A DNA stretch of 64,000 nucleotides from Pseudolactococcus piscium (lineage in GTDB: Bacteria > Bacillota > Bacilli > Lactobacillales > Streptococcaceae), in NCBI RefSeq assembly GCF_002441695.1, contig NZ_JXJW01000004.1, forward strand, positions 60,839 to 124,838, read 5' to 3'. Under the pieces are notes generated by a model. That model was not told the DNA's origin and did not search any database. It worked only from the letters and a program-made list of their open reading frames with translations. Position 1 is the stretch's first letter, and every line of letters begins with the position of its first letter. Both the position numbers and the translations under genes were made by a program. Of this stretch, positions 9,211 to 17,992 are shown piece after piece.

Positions 9211-9791
9211 TAAAGGTCAGCCTCCGTGAACACGACTTGACCTTGATCAAATCCAGCGATTCTAGCCAAACTGAAAACAGGTATGCCAGTTTCTTCCACC
9301 AAGGCACGGCCAGTTTGAAATGATTTTTCAATCACAATACCGACACCAGAAATCCTTGTATTTGCAGCCTCTAAGATGCTGATCAAGCCAAGCGCAGCTT
9401 GCCCGTTAGCTAGAAAATCATCTATAACCAAGACATTGTCAGTTTCAGATAAAAATTTCCGAGAAATTTGGATCGTTGACGTGATTTTCTTGGTAAAAGA
9501 GTAAACATCTGCCGTTAAAAGTTCATCCGTCATGGTCACATTTTTTGCTTTTTTGGCAAAGATCATGGGTACATCGAGTTCTTCTGCGACATAGGCAGCA
9601 GGGACATTACCACTCGCTTCTATCGTCACCACTTTAGTGATACCTGCATCTTTGAACTTTTCCGCAAAGACTTTACCGATTTGACGCATCAACTTAGGGT
9701 CAACCTGATGGGTTAAAAAGCTATCGACTTTGAGAATGTCTGCACCTAAAACAGTGCCATCTTGCTTAATTCTTGAGATTAAAGAGTCCAT
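9210..9791 (-). CDS. xpt: Xanthine phosphoribosyltransferase
   Basis: The 193-residue enzyme converts xanthine and PRPP to XMP in purine salvage. It contains the PRPP-binding loop [13 protein letters not shown] and the N-terminal [11 protein letters not shown] signature. The start at 9791 was chosen over an in-frame start 38 codons upstream because it gives the usual family length, and because the upstream codons overlap the riboswitch terminator and aptamer. A weak GAAAG lies before the ATG. It is the first gene of xpt-pbuX. Confidence 0.95.
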   Translation of the reverse strand: MDSLISRIKQDGTVLGADILKVDSFLTHQVDPKLMRQIGKVFAEKFKDAGITKVVTIEASGNVPAAYVAEELDVPMIFAKKAKNVTMTDELLTADVYSFTKKITSTIQISRKFLSETDNVLVIDDFLANGQAALGLISILEAANTRISGVGIVIEKSFQTGRALVEETGIPVFSLARIAGFDQGQVVFTEADL

Positions 9792-9808
9792 ATCCAACTT
9801 TCTAGAAA

Positions 9809-9852
9809 TAAAAAAAACTTCACGCCAAAACGCAAAGAGACCTTCTCTTTGC
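9809..9852 (-). terminator. Riboswitch-controlled terminator hairpin of xpt-pbuX
   Basis: On the minus strand, GCAAAGAGA pairs with TCTCTTTGC around an AGG loop (9832-9852). An eight-T run lies at 9810-9817 after a short spacer. The 5' arm shares two bases with the 3' side of aptamer stem P1, which is the overlap expected for ligand-dependent termination. Confidence 0.7.
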
Positions 9853-9913
9853 TTATTGTTTGACATTACGGTATCAAGTAGAGACGCTCGACCAATTTCG
9901 AGCATAAATAAGC
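9851..9913 (-). promoter_or_regulatory. Purine (guanine-type) riboswitch aptamer
   Basis: On the minus strand, P1 pairs GCTTATT (9913-9907) with AATAAGC (9857-9851). P2 is GCTCGA/TCGAGC with loop AATTGG, J2/3 reads GTCTCTA, and P3 is a TTGA/TCAA stem with the conserved CCGTAA loop. J3/1 keeps a C at the position equivalent to C74, which specifies guanine over adenine. It lies directly before xpt-pbuX. The base pair next to the ligand appears as U-A instead of the usual A-U. Confidence 0.85.
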
Positions 9914-9956
9914 TAATATAATATGATAATAAGTTATGTAAAAAAATATCCTGTAA

Positions 9957-10029
9957 TGCCAGAAATCAGAATCGAACTGACGACCTTCACCTTACCATGG
10001 TGCTGCTCTACCGACTGAGCTATTCCGGC
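9957..10029 (-). tRNA. tRNA-Thr (GGT)
   Basis: The minus strand folds as a cloverleaf. The acceptor is GCCGGAA/TTCTGGC with one G-U, and the D-arm is GCTC/GAGC. The anticodon loop ATGGTAA gives anticodon GGT. The T-arm is GTCAG/CTGAT around TTCGATT and the discriminator is A. CCA is not encoded. Pair 27-43 is a G-A mismatch. It is cotranscribed with the tRNA-Thr(CGT) gene 44 bp upstream. Confidence 0.93.
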
Positions 10030-10073
10030 AACTTGCTTGATGACACGAATAGGTATAGCATGATACCTGCTCA

Positions 10074-10146
10074 TGCCGATTGTAGGAATCGAACCTGCGA
10101 CCTGCTCGTTACGAGTGAGCTGCTCTACCAACTGAGCTAAATCGGC
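10074..10146 (-). tRNA. tRNA-Thr (CGT)
   Basis: The cloverleaf has a perfect acceptor GCCGATT/AATCGGC, D-arm GCTC/GAGC, anticodon loop CTCGTAA (anticodon CGT) and TTCGATT T-loop. CCA is not encoded. Two stem positions do not pair: A31-C39 at the loop end of the anticodon stem, and C50-A64 in the T stem. It is still clearly tRNA-like and shares a promoter with the GGT gene. Confidence 0.88.
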
Positions 10147-10258
10147 GAAGATAGCTTAACCTTTTTAGACCTTAGCCTATTCCCACTTAATCACCTATCG
10201 GTTCTGATCAAGTTAAGGCAAATAACATCTAAAAATGAAGCAATTCAACTACCTTTCT

Positions 10259-10287
10259 ATTTTACCCAAATTTAGGGGTTTTGACAA
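10259..10287 (-). promoter_or_regulatory. Promoter of the tRNA-Thr pair
   Basis: On the minus strand, TTGTCA (10282-10287) and TAAAAT (10259-10264) are 17 bp apart, about 110 bp upstream of the first tRNA. Confidence 0.65.
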
Positions 10288-10297
10288 GAATAAGTTG

Positions 10298-11056
10298 TCA
10301 AAGAGACATAAAATTTTCAACCTGTTCTCTTTGCTTGAGTTGTTCGGCGATAAATGCCTTTGGCGCATCAAAAGAAACCGTATCGAAGGTTTGATCGATA
10401 ATGGGTAGCGCCGACTGATAATTATCTTCTGAAACTAAGTGAATATAACCAAATACGATCAGTGCCTGAACAAAAATATCAGGTTTTTTATTTTTAACAA
10501 TATCCTTTTTCAGGAACTTCAAGAGAAAGGTTGTCATATATTTGAGTGCATATTCTGGATCAATATCCCCAATTAAATCAAATACCTCTTGTTCAACTAC
10601 TGAAAGTGCTACGCGTTTCTCCACATGATAAAAATAATTGGCAAGGCTATCATCAGTTCGTGCAAAATTAGATGCTAGATGTAACTGAATTGAGTTTTTC
10701 TGATTTGACAGTGTCTGTTGCATTTGAGAAGCATTGAGTGCATCCATCAGCTCAGACCCTGCTTCCACAAAAAATGGGTCTGCAAAGACAAGTGTTTTGG
10801 GTACTGACACAGGTAAGTTAAGGGCAAAGTCTTCATCTCCAAACACTTGAAAGTTGTTGGTGTAGCGCTTATCAAGACGTGAAATAAGACCTGCTTGGAC
10901 AAAGTTCTCGATTTGGCGTTCTAAATTCTTCTCACTGTTAAAAGCCGCTTTTATTTTTCGTAAGGTCACATCTTCATGACTTGCTAAAAATGCAATTAAT
11001 GCCTGAAAAAATGGGGTTTCTGTAAGTTTGGTATGGTTAAATATTTTAATCGACAT
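10298..11056 (-). CDS. DUF1803-like protein of unknown function
   Basis: This 252-residue protein has no signal peptide or membrane segment. The N-terminal section (about residues 1-75: short helices and an AFNSEKNLERQIENFVQAGLI region) looks like a winged-helix fold. The rest is predicted helical. Its overall form resembles the DUF1803 proteins of streptococci and lactococci, but that is recalled from memory. AGGAAG precedes the ATG. It stands alone between rpmE2 and the tRNA genes. No function is assigned. Confidence 0.6.
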   Translation of the reverse strand: MSIKIFNHTKLTETPFFQALIAFLASHEDVTLRKIKAAFNSEKNLERQIENFVQAGLISRLDKRYTNNFQVFGDEDFALNLPVSVPKTLVFADPFFVEAGSELMDALNASQMQQTLSNQKNSIQLHLASNFARTDDSLANYFYHVEKRVALSVVEQEVFDLIGDIDPEYALKYMTTFLLKFLKKDIVKNKKPDIFVQALIVFGYIHLVSEDNYQSALPIIDQTFDTVSFDAPKAFIAEQLKQREQVENFMSL

Positions 11057-11202
11057 GTCGTAGACTTCCTATATATTCTAAATCATCTAGCGTGACTTTA
11101 TTGCTAAGTAAGGGTTTTTGTAGACCTATGGCATGGCATCATACCCGTTTTTTACAGGGATAGCCTCGTTTTCTCGCCATTTTCCCAGGATAATCGTGAC
11201 AT

Positions 11203-11226
11203 AAAAAAAATGCGCTCAAGCGCACT
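11203..11226 (-). terminator. Terminator of rpmE2
   Basis: On the minus strand, GTGCGCT/AGCGCA forms a tight hairpin followed by eight T residues, about 55 bp after the rpmE2 stop. Confidence 0.9.
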
Positions 11227-11281
11227 TTTATAAACCGTAGCTGTGCTATCTTCACTTGCGCTCGATAGACAGTAACAAAAC

Positions 11282-11524
11282 TTACAGGTTGTATTTTTTG
11301 TTGAAACGGTCCACACGGCCGTCGGCTTGTGTGAATTTAGCTTTACCAGTGTAGAATGGGTGTGAATCTGATGATGTTTCCACACGGATTAATGGGTAAG
11401 TGTTCCCATCTTCCCACTCAACAGTTTCTTTAGAGTTCTTAGTAGAACCGCTCAAGAATTTGTAGCCTGTTGAAGTATCCATAAATACAACTGGTCCATA
11501 ATTAGGATGGATGTCTGCTTTCAT
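11282..11524 (-). CDS. rpmE2: Ribosomal protein L31, type B
   Basis: This 80-residue 50S protein begins [20 protein letters not shown] and ends in the [16 protein letters not shown] signature of the L31 type B form. It lacks the zinc-binding cysteines of the type A form, so it does not depend on zinc. The ATG at 11524 was chosen because AAAGGAAA precedes it and the product then matches family length; 17 upstream in-frame codons lack a ribosome site. It is monocistronic. Confidence 0.96.
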   Translation of the reverse strand: MKADIHPNYGPVVFMDTSTGYKFLSGSTKNSKETVEWEDGNTYPLIRVETSSDSHPFYTGKAKFTQADGRVDRFNKKYNL

Positions 11525-11584
11525 GTTCGATATTTCCTTTCTGCCTTGGTCTGTTTGCCAGTCCAAAGTAATCAATACTAAGCT

Positions 11585-11613
11585 ATTTTACCAAAAAAAC
11601 GGCTGAGTTTCAA
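11585..11613 (-). promoter_or_regulatory. Promoter of rpmE2
   Basis: On the minus strand, TTGAAA (11608-11613) and TAAAAT (11585-11590) are separated by 17 bp and are preceded on the -10 side by TGG. Confidence 0.75.
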
Positions 11614-11783
11614 GTCCTAAATCTCATGATAGCCAGCTAATTTAGTAAACCCCAGTATAACAATCAACTTAAAGGGATTGGGACCATAAAACGAGAGCAC
11701 ACACCTAGTTTAAATCTGATTATTGACAAATAACCCCCCTGCTATTCTGTATTCTATCAACAGCTTTTTAAGTTATCGTCATT

Positions 11784-12365
11784 TTAAATCGTTGAGATCT
11801 TCTCTATTGCTTTGAGTTCACAGTTCTCTATGTCTAAAGTAAAATGGAGCATATCAAGATTACCTATGCCATGTAGCTGTTCAATTTGAGAAGCAGTTGA
11901 TACCGATTTCATCAAGGTTGAGATGGCAGCACCATGACTGACACAAAGCAGGGTCTTGTATGCCTCATTGTCTTGACATATTGTGAGTAGCGTCTCTTTT
12001 AATCTATTACTCAACCTTGTCCATGATTCTCCACCAAACGGGACAAAAAAATCACGTCGTTTAGAGATGACTGGTTCAAGATATTGAGGTTGGCCTTCAT
12101 AAACACCAAAATTTTGTTCCTTAAGTCCCTTTAATTGCCTGTAGGGTGTATTAGGAAAAATAAGCTCAAGTGTATCACAAGCTCTCTCTGAGGTAGACGA
12201 AAAATAGGCATCGAATTTAACGGGAAAATTTTCAAAAAATATTTTTGACCGTTTTGCTTGGTTGATCCCATTTAAGGTCAACGGGGAATCACTCCAGCCT
12301 TGTGTTCTACCTTGTACATTAAATAAAGTTTCACCATGCCGAATCATATAGATGTCTCTAATCAA
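11784..12365 (-). CDS. Histidine phosphatase (phosphoglycerate mutase-like) family
   Basis: The 193-residue protein has the catalytic RHGETLFN motif near its N-terminus, the conserved arginine in STSERACDT, the acid in LKEQNFGVYEG, and the second histidine in VSHGAA. These define the branch-1 histidine phosphatases that dephosphorylate small metabolites through a phosphohistidine; the substrate is unknown. A TTG at 12365 is the chosen start because GGAGGT sits 6-7 nt before it. Earlier in-frame codons overlap that ribosome site. A consensus promoter lies upstream. Confidence 0.82.
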   Translation of the reverse strand: MIRDIYMIRHGETLFNVQGRTQGWSDSPLTLNGINQAKRSKIFFENFPVKFDAYFSSTSERACDTLELIFPNTPYRQLKGLKEQNFGVYEGQPQYLEPVISKRRDFFVPFGGESWTRLSNRLKETLLTICQDNEAYKTLLCVSHGAAISTLMKSVSTASQIEQLHGIGNLDMLHFTLDIENCELKAIEKISTI

Positions 12366-12403
12366 CTCTTCCACCTCCAAAAGTAAGCGTTATCACATTG
12401 ACA

Positions 12404-12432
12404 ATTATACACCTTTTACACACGCGCTTCAA
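12404..12432 (-). promoter_or_regulatory. Promoter of the histidine phosphatase gene
   Basis: On the minus strand, TTGAAG (12427-12432) and TATAAT (12404-12409) are separated by 17 bp. Confidence 0.75.
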
Positions 12433-12466
12433 ATATTAATCAGCAGATACAACGATTTGAAGAGAA

Positions 12467-12493
12467 TAAAAAAAGAACAAATCGCTTTGCTCT
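12467..12493 (-). terminator. Terminator of murA2
   Basis: On the minus strand, AGAGCAAA pairs with TTTGTTCT around GCGA and is followed by a run of T. It lies about 50 bp past the murA2 stop. Confidence 0.75.
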
Positions 12494-12540
12494 CTTGTAT
12501 CTATCTGCCTATATGCTTATCAAGTGACGAGCTATAAAAC

Positions 12541-13809
12541 TCAGTTTTCATCAACTAATTTAATATCAACACCCAGTGCTGTCATCTTCTCGATGATATT
12601 ATCATAGCCACGTAGGATGAACTCCACATTTGAAATCTTGGTTTCACCAGTTGCGATGATGCCAGCGTTAACCAAGGCTGCGCCAGCTCTTAAATCTGTC
12701 GCAACCACTTCTGCGCCACTTAACACATTTGGTGCATGGTAGCTCACTTCACCATTACTAGCTGAAATCGTTGCCCCCATACGTGCAAGTTCAGCGGCAT
12801 GGTTAACCCGTTTTTCATAGATGGTATCAATAATCTTACCACGCCCATTTGTCATGAGAAGCAGCGGTGTGATGGGTTGCTGTAAATCTGTTGCAAATCC
12901 AGGATATGGGACTGTTTTAATCGTAACAGCTTTGAGATTTTCCGATTTTAAGACTTCTATCGAGTCATCACGAATAATCAGTTTAACACCCATCTCTTCA
13001 AGCTTGGCGATGAAAGACTCTAGATGCTCATAAATCACGTTATTGACGATAACACCGTCTCCAAACGCTGCGGCAATACTGAGATAAGTCCCAGCTTCTA
13101 TCCGGTCTGGAATGACTGTATGACGCGCACCACCCAGTTTTTCAACACCATCGATACGAATCACATCAGTTCCTGCACCTCGAACTTTTGCGCCCATGTT
13201 ATTCAACAAGGTTGCAACGTCGATGATTTCAGGTTCTCTTGCTGCATTTTCAATGATGGTACGGCCTTCAGCTTTAACTGCTGCTAGCATCGTATTAATA
13301 GTCGCCCCAACTGAGACCATATCCATAAAAATAGTCGCAGCTTTCAGTCGCACGCCATCTGTTGTTAAATGCATGGCATTTTCTTTAAAGGTCATCCGCG
13401 CACCTAAAGCCTCAAACGCTTTGATGTGCAAATCTATTGGTCTTGGCCCTAAATCACAACCGCCAGGTAATCCCACAGTTGCTTCGCCAAATTTACCTAT
13501 TAAAGAGCCATTAAAGTAATAAGAGGCACGTAATGAGTTGATTTTACCATAAGGTAACGGCTTAGATTCAACACCGCGAGGGTCAATAATGACCACACCC
13601 GCTGCAATATCACGCTCAACTTTAGCGCCCATGATCTCTAAAATCTCAATTAAACTTGCCACATCCGAAATGTCTGGTACGCCCTCTAATGTGACGATGT
13701 CATCCGCTAAAATCGTAGCTGGAATCAAGGCAACAACTGAGTTCTTCGCTCCTGATATTGTCACTTCCCCGGAGATTCTCTTACCACCGTTTATTACTAT
13801 TTTTTTCAT
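12541..13809 (-). CDS. murA2: UDP-N-acetylglucosamine 1-carboxyvinyltransferase, MurA2 type
   Basis: The 422-residue enzyme transfers enolpyruvate from PEP to UDP-GlcNAc, the first committed step of peptidoglycan synthesis. It has the [12 protein letters not shown]-terminal substrate motif and the catalytic cysteine loop [11 protein letters not shown] that fosfomycin alkylates. The opening residues (MKKIVINGG...[20 protein letters not shown]) match the second Gram-positive paralogue (MurA2/MurZ) better than MurA1. Only a weak GGA precedes the ATG. A 10-codon ORF and an extended -10 box lie just upstream. Confidence 0.95.
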   Translation of the reverse strand: MKKIVINGGKRISGEVTISGAKNSVVALIPATILADDIVTLEGVPDISDVASLIEILEIMGAKVERDIAAGVVIIDPRGVESKPLPYGKINSLRASYYFNGSLIGKFGEATVGLPGGCDLGPRPIDLHIKAFEALGARMTFKENAMHLTTDGVRLKAATIFMDMVSVGATINTMLAAVKAEGRTIIENAAREPEIIDVATLLNNMGAKVRGAGTDVIRIDGVEKLGGARHTVIPDRIEAGTYLSIAAAFGDGVIVNNVIYEHLESFIAKLEEMGVKLIIRDDSIEVLKSENLKAVTIKTVPYPGFATDLQQPITPLLLMTNGRGKIIDTIYEKRVNHAAELARMGATISASNGEVSYHAPNVLSGAEVVATDLRAGAALVNAGIIATGETKISNVEFILRGYDNIIEKMTALGVDIKLVDEN

Positions 13810-13816
13810 ATTTATC

Positions 13817-13846
13817 TTAAGTCCAATTCTTAAATGTCAAATTCAT
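13817..13846 (-). CDS. Possible 9-residue leader peptide upstream of murA2
   Basis: The minus strand reads ATG, eight codons (product MNLTFKNWT) and a stop seven bases before the murA2 ATG. An extended -10 box (TGG + TAAAAT, 13855-13863) ends 8 nt before this ATG, so the transcript would begin almost at it. It may couple translation into murA2, which lacks a strong ribosome site. Chance occurrence is quite possible. Confidence 0.25.
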   Translation of the reverse strand: MNLTFKNWT

Positions 13847-14015
13847 GCCTATTCATTTTACCATAAAATTTCTATTTTGACGCCTATATCGCATAATTAA
13901 TGAGAATAAACAGGTTAGAAAACTGTCCGTTTTCCCTGTCATATCATCAGTTGCTTATGCTTAATTTCCCTAAAACAGGCACTTATTCAGCTTCCTAACT
14001 AAGCGTTTAGCACAT

Positions 14016-14053
14016 AAAAATCGGCAAGTAAGTGACTCACTTTGCCGATTTTT
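14016..14053. terminator. Bidirectional terminator after the ABC drug exporter operon
   Basis: AAAAATCGGCAAGT pairs with CACTTTGCCGATTTTT (10-12 bp plus A/T flanks). A T-run follows on both strands. It closes the minus-strand ABC exporter operon. Confidence 0.88.
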
Positions 14054-14089
14054 AGTCTTATATCTCAGCTAGTTTAAAGCTGATATTAA

Positions 14090-15994
14090 TTATTCAAATA
14101 CGAATTGATTGTGGTAAAGTTCAGAATAGAAACCATCAGGTATTTGGAGTAACTCATGATGATTCCCTTCTTCGATCACAACGCCATCTTTTAAGACAAC
14201 GATTTTATCTGCATTGAGAATCGTTTTGAGACGATGGGCAATAACAAATGATGTGCGGCCAGCGATGGCAGCCTCCATGGCCCATTGAATTTGTTCTTCC
14301 GTAACCGTATCAACGTTTGACGTTGCTTCATCTAGTATGAGTAGCTTAGGATTCGTCAAAATCGTCCGAGCAATCGAAATTTGTTGTTTTTGACCTGTCG
14401 AGAAGACACTCTCGTCATCGTCAACCAGTGTGTCATACTTATCCGGTAAGCTATCGATAAACTCATGAATGTGCGTCGTCTTGGCAGCGGTAATCACGGC
14501 TTCATCCGTCGCATCAAAACCAAATTTGATGTTATCTCTAATCGTGCCACTAAATAAAACAGAATCCTGTAAGACGATACCTACACCACGACGCAATGAA
14601 TCTAGATCCATCTCTCTGATATCAACGCCATCAAATTTGATACTACCACTATCAACATCATAAAACCGATTCATCAGGTTCATAATGGTCGTCTTACCTG
14701 AACCTGTTGGCCCGACAACCGCAACCATCTGACCTTTTTTAACATCAATACTGACATCATTTAAAACCGGTTTGCCTGGTAGATAACTGAAATCGATATG
14801 TTCGATTTGCACACCCTCTTTGATATCATCAAATACAAGGCCATTTTCAGGTCTCACTTCTTCTTTTTCATCAAACATTTCTTGCAGACGATGAGCACCT
14901 GTGATGGCCATCTGTAATTGAGAAAATGAAGATGAAATCTGCATCAGTGGTTGGTAGTACTGTTGTGAATATTGGACAAACATCACGACTAGGCCAAGCG
15001 CTACAGCATTTGACATCGATGCATCATTCAGCGCAATCATTGACCCCGCAAAGATGACGATAGCCAAATTGACAAAGCTCATCCCATTTAACATAGGCAT
15101 TAGCATACCAGAATAAACTTGACCTTTAAAGGTTGCTTTACGTACCTTATCATTTTGTGCGATAAAGCCATCAATTGCATCTTGCTCAAGGCCTTCGACG
15201 ATGATCACTTTTTGACCTGAGATTTTTTCGTCCATATAGGCATTGAGATGACCAACTTCTTCTTGTTGCAAGTCGATGTATTTCTTAGCCTGACGAATGA
15301 TAACAATGACAAGTAACAGGGCGATTGGTGTTGAGGCAATCGTCACCCATGCCAAGGTGACATTTTGACGGAACATCATAATCAAGACGCCGATAAACAT
15401 GGCAGCTTGGGTAACAATTTGTACAAGGGATTGGTTGAGTGAGTTTTGGATATTATCCAAGTCTGATGTAAAGCGACTTAGAATATCTCCATCTTTATGA
15501 CGGTCAAAGAATGATACTGTCAAACGCTCAAGTTTACCAAACAAGCCTTTACGCATTGAGTTAGTTGAATGTGAGACGATACGACCAAAGAGTACCTCAT
15601 ACATTAACATAGCAACTGTCATGAAAACGTAGGCGATAAGCAGTTGCCACATAACATGAAAGAAGGCTGTTTTTTCTGGCACATGTTTGGCTAAATCTAC
15701 TAATTTACTGACATCAGTAGGTAGCCCATTTTTAGCCAATTGGCTGGCCATCGCCTGTGGTAATTCGGCCGGAATATGACCGTTAAAAGAGGCGACTGCT
15801 TTTTCAGCACCCTGGTGTTTAAAAAAGTCTGTAACCCATTGTACTAATTCTGTCAAGGCATTACCGATATAAACTGGTGCCTTAACTTGCAGATAAGTTG
15901 CTACGATTACTGTGACAGCAATCAATAGCAAGGATAGTTTAAATTTTTTGAAGTAATTCCAGAAAAATTTGATTGCTTTTCTATATTCTCCCAT
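14090..15994 (-). CDS. lmrD: Heterodimeric ABC multidrug exporter subunit, LmrD-like
   Basis: The 634-residue half-transporter has six transmembrane helices with an unusually long extracellular segment between TM1 and TM2 (about residues 45-115), as in LmrD, then a nucleotide-binding domain. Walker A is GPTGSGKT, and Walker B keeps the catalytic glutamate in [12 protein letters not shown]. The signature is degenerate (FSTGQKQQ). It therefore complements the partner, whose signature is intact. Its ATG overlaps the partner stop by one base. The dimer should pump hydrophobic drugs or bile salts from the membrane. Confidence 0.88.
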   Translation of the reverse strand: MGEYRKAIKFFWNYFKKFKLSLLLIAVTVIVATYLQVKAPVYIGNALTELVQWVTDFFKHQGAEKAVASFNGHIPAELPQAMASQLAKNGLPTDVSKLVDLAKHVPEKTAFFHVMWQLLIAYVFMTVAMLMYEVLFGRIVSHSTNSMRKGLFGKLERLTVSFFDRHKDGDILSRFTSDLDNIQNSLNQSLVQIVTQAAMFIGVLIMMFRQNVTLAWVTIASTPIALLLVIVIIRQAKKYIDLQQEEVGHLNAYMDEKISGQKVIIVEGLEQDAIDGFIAQNDKVRKATFKGQVYSGMLMPMLNGMSFVNLAIVIFAGSMIALNDASMSNAVALGLVVMFVQYSQQYYQPLMQISSSFSQLQMAITGAHRLQEMFDEKEEVRPENGLVFDDIKEGVQIEHIDFSYLPGKPVLNDVSIDVKKGQMVAVVGPTGSGKTTIMNLMNRFYDVDSGSIKFDGVDIREMDLDSLRRGVGIVLQDSVLFSGTIRDNIKFGFDATDEAVITAAKTTHIHEFIDSLPDKYDTLVDDDESVFSTGQKQQISIARTILTNPKLLILDEATSNVDTVTEEQIQWAMEAAIAGRTSFVIAHRLKTILNADKIVVLKDGVVIEEGNHHELLQIPDGFYSELYHNQFVFE

Positions 15995-17700
15995 TAATCC
16001 TCACTTCCTTTCTGTGTATTATAGATTTCACGATAGGTATCATTGTTAGCAACAAGTTCTTTATGTGTCCCAATCCCGATTAATTTACCAGCATCTAAGA
16101 CTAAGATTTTATCTGCATGTACGACTGATGATATCTTTTGGGCAATAATAATCTTCGTTGTATTGGCAAGTTCGCCTGCTAAGGCTTGCTGAACGAGTTT
16201 CTCAGATTTCGCATCCAGTGCCGACGTTGAATCATCTAAAATCAAAATTTTAGGATCTCCGATAACACCACGTGCGATTGATAGGCGTTGTTTCTGACCA
16301 CCTGAAAAGTTTGTCCCACGTTCTTCAACAGGGCTTTCAAAAACATCTGACATTTTTTCTATAAACTCACGTGCTTGTGAGATTGCACTCGCACGTGTCA
16401 TGTCAGCCTCTGTCGCACCTGCTTTACCATGTTTGAGATTCTGTCCGATAGTACCTGAAAATAAAATAGCACGCTGTAAGACGATAGACACTGTCTGACG
16501 TAAATTATGGCGGTTAATCTCACGTAGATCGTGACCACCGATTTTAATCGTACCCGCTGTTGGATCAAATAATCGAGGGATCAATTGTGCTAAGGTTGAT
16601 TTACCAGCACCCGTTGCACCGACGACACCGACCATTTCACCAGCCTTGATACTAAAAGATATATTTTCAAGCGTCAACTCATCATCTGATGGGTAAGAGA
16701 AGCTCACCTTATCAAACTCAAGATCACCGCTCAAATCAATATCTGCCGTATCTTTAAAACTCATGGCAGGTTCTGTATGTATGACTTCGCCAATCCGTTT
16801 CAGCGAGATGAAGGCACGCGATGCCATCATAGACATCATACCACCCATGATAATCGCAAACATAATTTGCATCATGTAGGTCATAAATGAGGCGATACTT
16901 GCCAAATCCTTGGGTGCTTTTTCAACATAGGTCGATACAAACCAGATAGCAGCAAAAATAGCGATATACGCCGCAAATGTAAAGGCTGGAATCATGACTG
17001 AGAAAATGTAGCTAACAACTAAGTTATGGCCTAAAAGCTCATCAGAGTTGGCATCAAACTTGGCAGCTTGTTCTTTTTCTTGTACAAAAGATTTGACGAC
17101 ACGTGTGCCACGCAGATTTTCTTTTGCAATCCCATTTAGCTTATCCATTAATTTTTGGAAAGCACCAAAGTGTTTACCCATGCTGCCCATGGCTACTGCT
17201 GTGATTAAGACAATCACAACAACTAGGACAACGATGATCCACCATAATTTTGGTAGCGTGTGAATCGCCAAAACAAATGCGCCGATAAACAAAAGTGGCA
17301 CGCGTAATAAGATCTGGAAAAGAATCATAATCAAGTTCATAACTTGATTGACGTCATTTGTCATACGGACAACTAAGTTACCCGCATTGAACTGCTCGAT
17401 ATTCGCATATGAAAAGCTTTGAATCTTACGGAACGTTTGCTCCCGTAAATCAGCTGATACCCCTTGTGCAATTTTTGCAGCAAAGATAGTATTAATCACA
17501 CCAGCGATAAGACCGATACCAGCAATAATGAGGAGTTGTACCCCATAACCCGCTATCTTCTCTTTATCGTTTTTAGACACCGCCTCAAGGACTTGTGTCA
17601 GAATTTGTGGTTGCCATAATGATGTTGCGACAACGATGACAACCATGGTAAGTGAGCCCAAAGCCCAGAATTTGTATTGCTTGATTGCATTAAATAGCAT
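15994..17700 (-). CDS. lmrC: Heterodimeric ABC multidrug exporter subunit, LmrC-like
   Basis: This 568-residue half-transporter has six transmembrane helices and an ATPase domain with Walker A GATGAGKS and a canonical signature FSGGQKQR. Walker B ends in Asp instead of Glu ([12 protein letters not shown]), so its own ATP site is catalytically degenerate, as in LmrC. The ATG at 17700 follows AAAGGA by 6 nt and was preferred over a GTG five codons upstream. It is the first gene of a two-gene operon. The LmrR regulator normally adjacent in Lactococcus is not seen here. Confidence 0.88.
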   Translation of the reverse strand: MLFNAIKQYKFWALGSLTMVVIVVATSLWQPQILTQVLEAVSKNDKEKIAGYGVQLLIIAGIGLIAGVINTIFAAKIAQGVSADLREQTFRKIQSFSYANIEQFNAGNLVVRMTNDVNQVMNLIMILFQILLRVPLLFIGAFVLAIHTLPKLWWIIVVLVVVIVLITAVAMGSMGKHFGAFQKLMDKLNGIAKENLRGTRVVKSFVQEKEQAAKFDANSDELLGHNLVVSYIFSVMIPAFTFAAYIAIFAAIWFVSTYVEKAPKDLASIASFMTYMMQIMFAIIMGGMMSMMASRAFISLKRIGEVIHTEPAMSFKDTADIDLSGDLEFDKVSFSYPSDDELTLENISFSIKAGEMVGVVGATGAGKSTLAQLIPRLFDPTAGTIKIGGHDLREINRHNLRQTVSIVLQRAILFSGTIGQNLKHGKAGATEADMTRASAISQAREFIEKMSDVFESPVEERGTNFSGGQKQRLSIARGVIGDPKILILDDSTSALDAKSEKLVQQALAGELANTTKIIIAQKISSVVHADKILVLDAGKLIGIGTHKELVANNDTYREIYNTQKGSED

Positions 17701-17977
17701 GTTGTTTCCTTTCACGATAGATACCCGACTATTTTATTATTAATAGCGTCTATCTCTTTTTTCTTAAAATAAATTAGGGCTATTAACCTTTGCGCAACTA
17801 AGCTCAGATTAATAGCTCTTTAATGCGTCGCTTTAGTCGCTCGCAATAATGATAAATCGTTGTCAATAACCTTAAATTTGCAATCCCAAGTTTAATAAGC
17901 GTTAAGCAAAGACCCCCTTCATTTTATCATACTATTTATTTTTTTCGGTTCCTAAAGTCTGAAAGCGATGAAAAATT

Positions 17978-17992
17978 TGTTATACTAAGAGT
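17978..17992 (+). promoter_or_regulatory. Extended -10 promoter abutting the CDF start (leaderless type)
   Basis: TGT plus TATACT (17981-17986) is followed by six bases (AAGAGT) and the ATG at 17993. No Shine-Dalgarno is visible, and the predicted transcript start coincides with the start codon. Confidence 0.6.

Noticed and set aside
9792-9905. 38-codon extension of xpt
   Set aside because: It overlaps the riboswitch terminator and aptamer, and the product would exceed family length.
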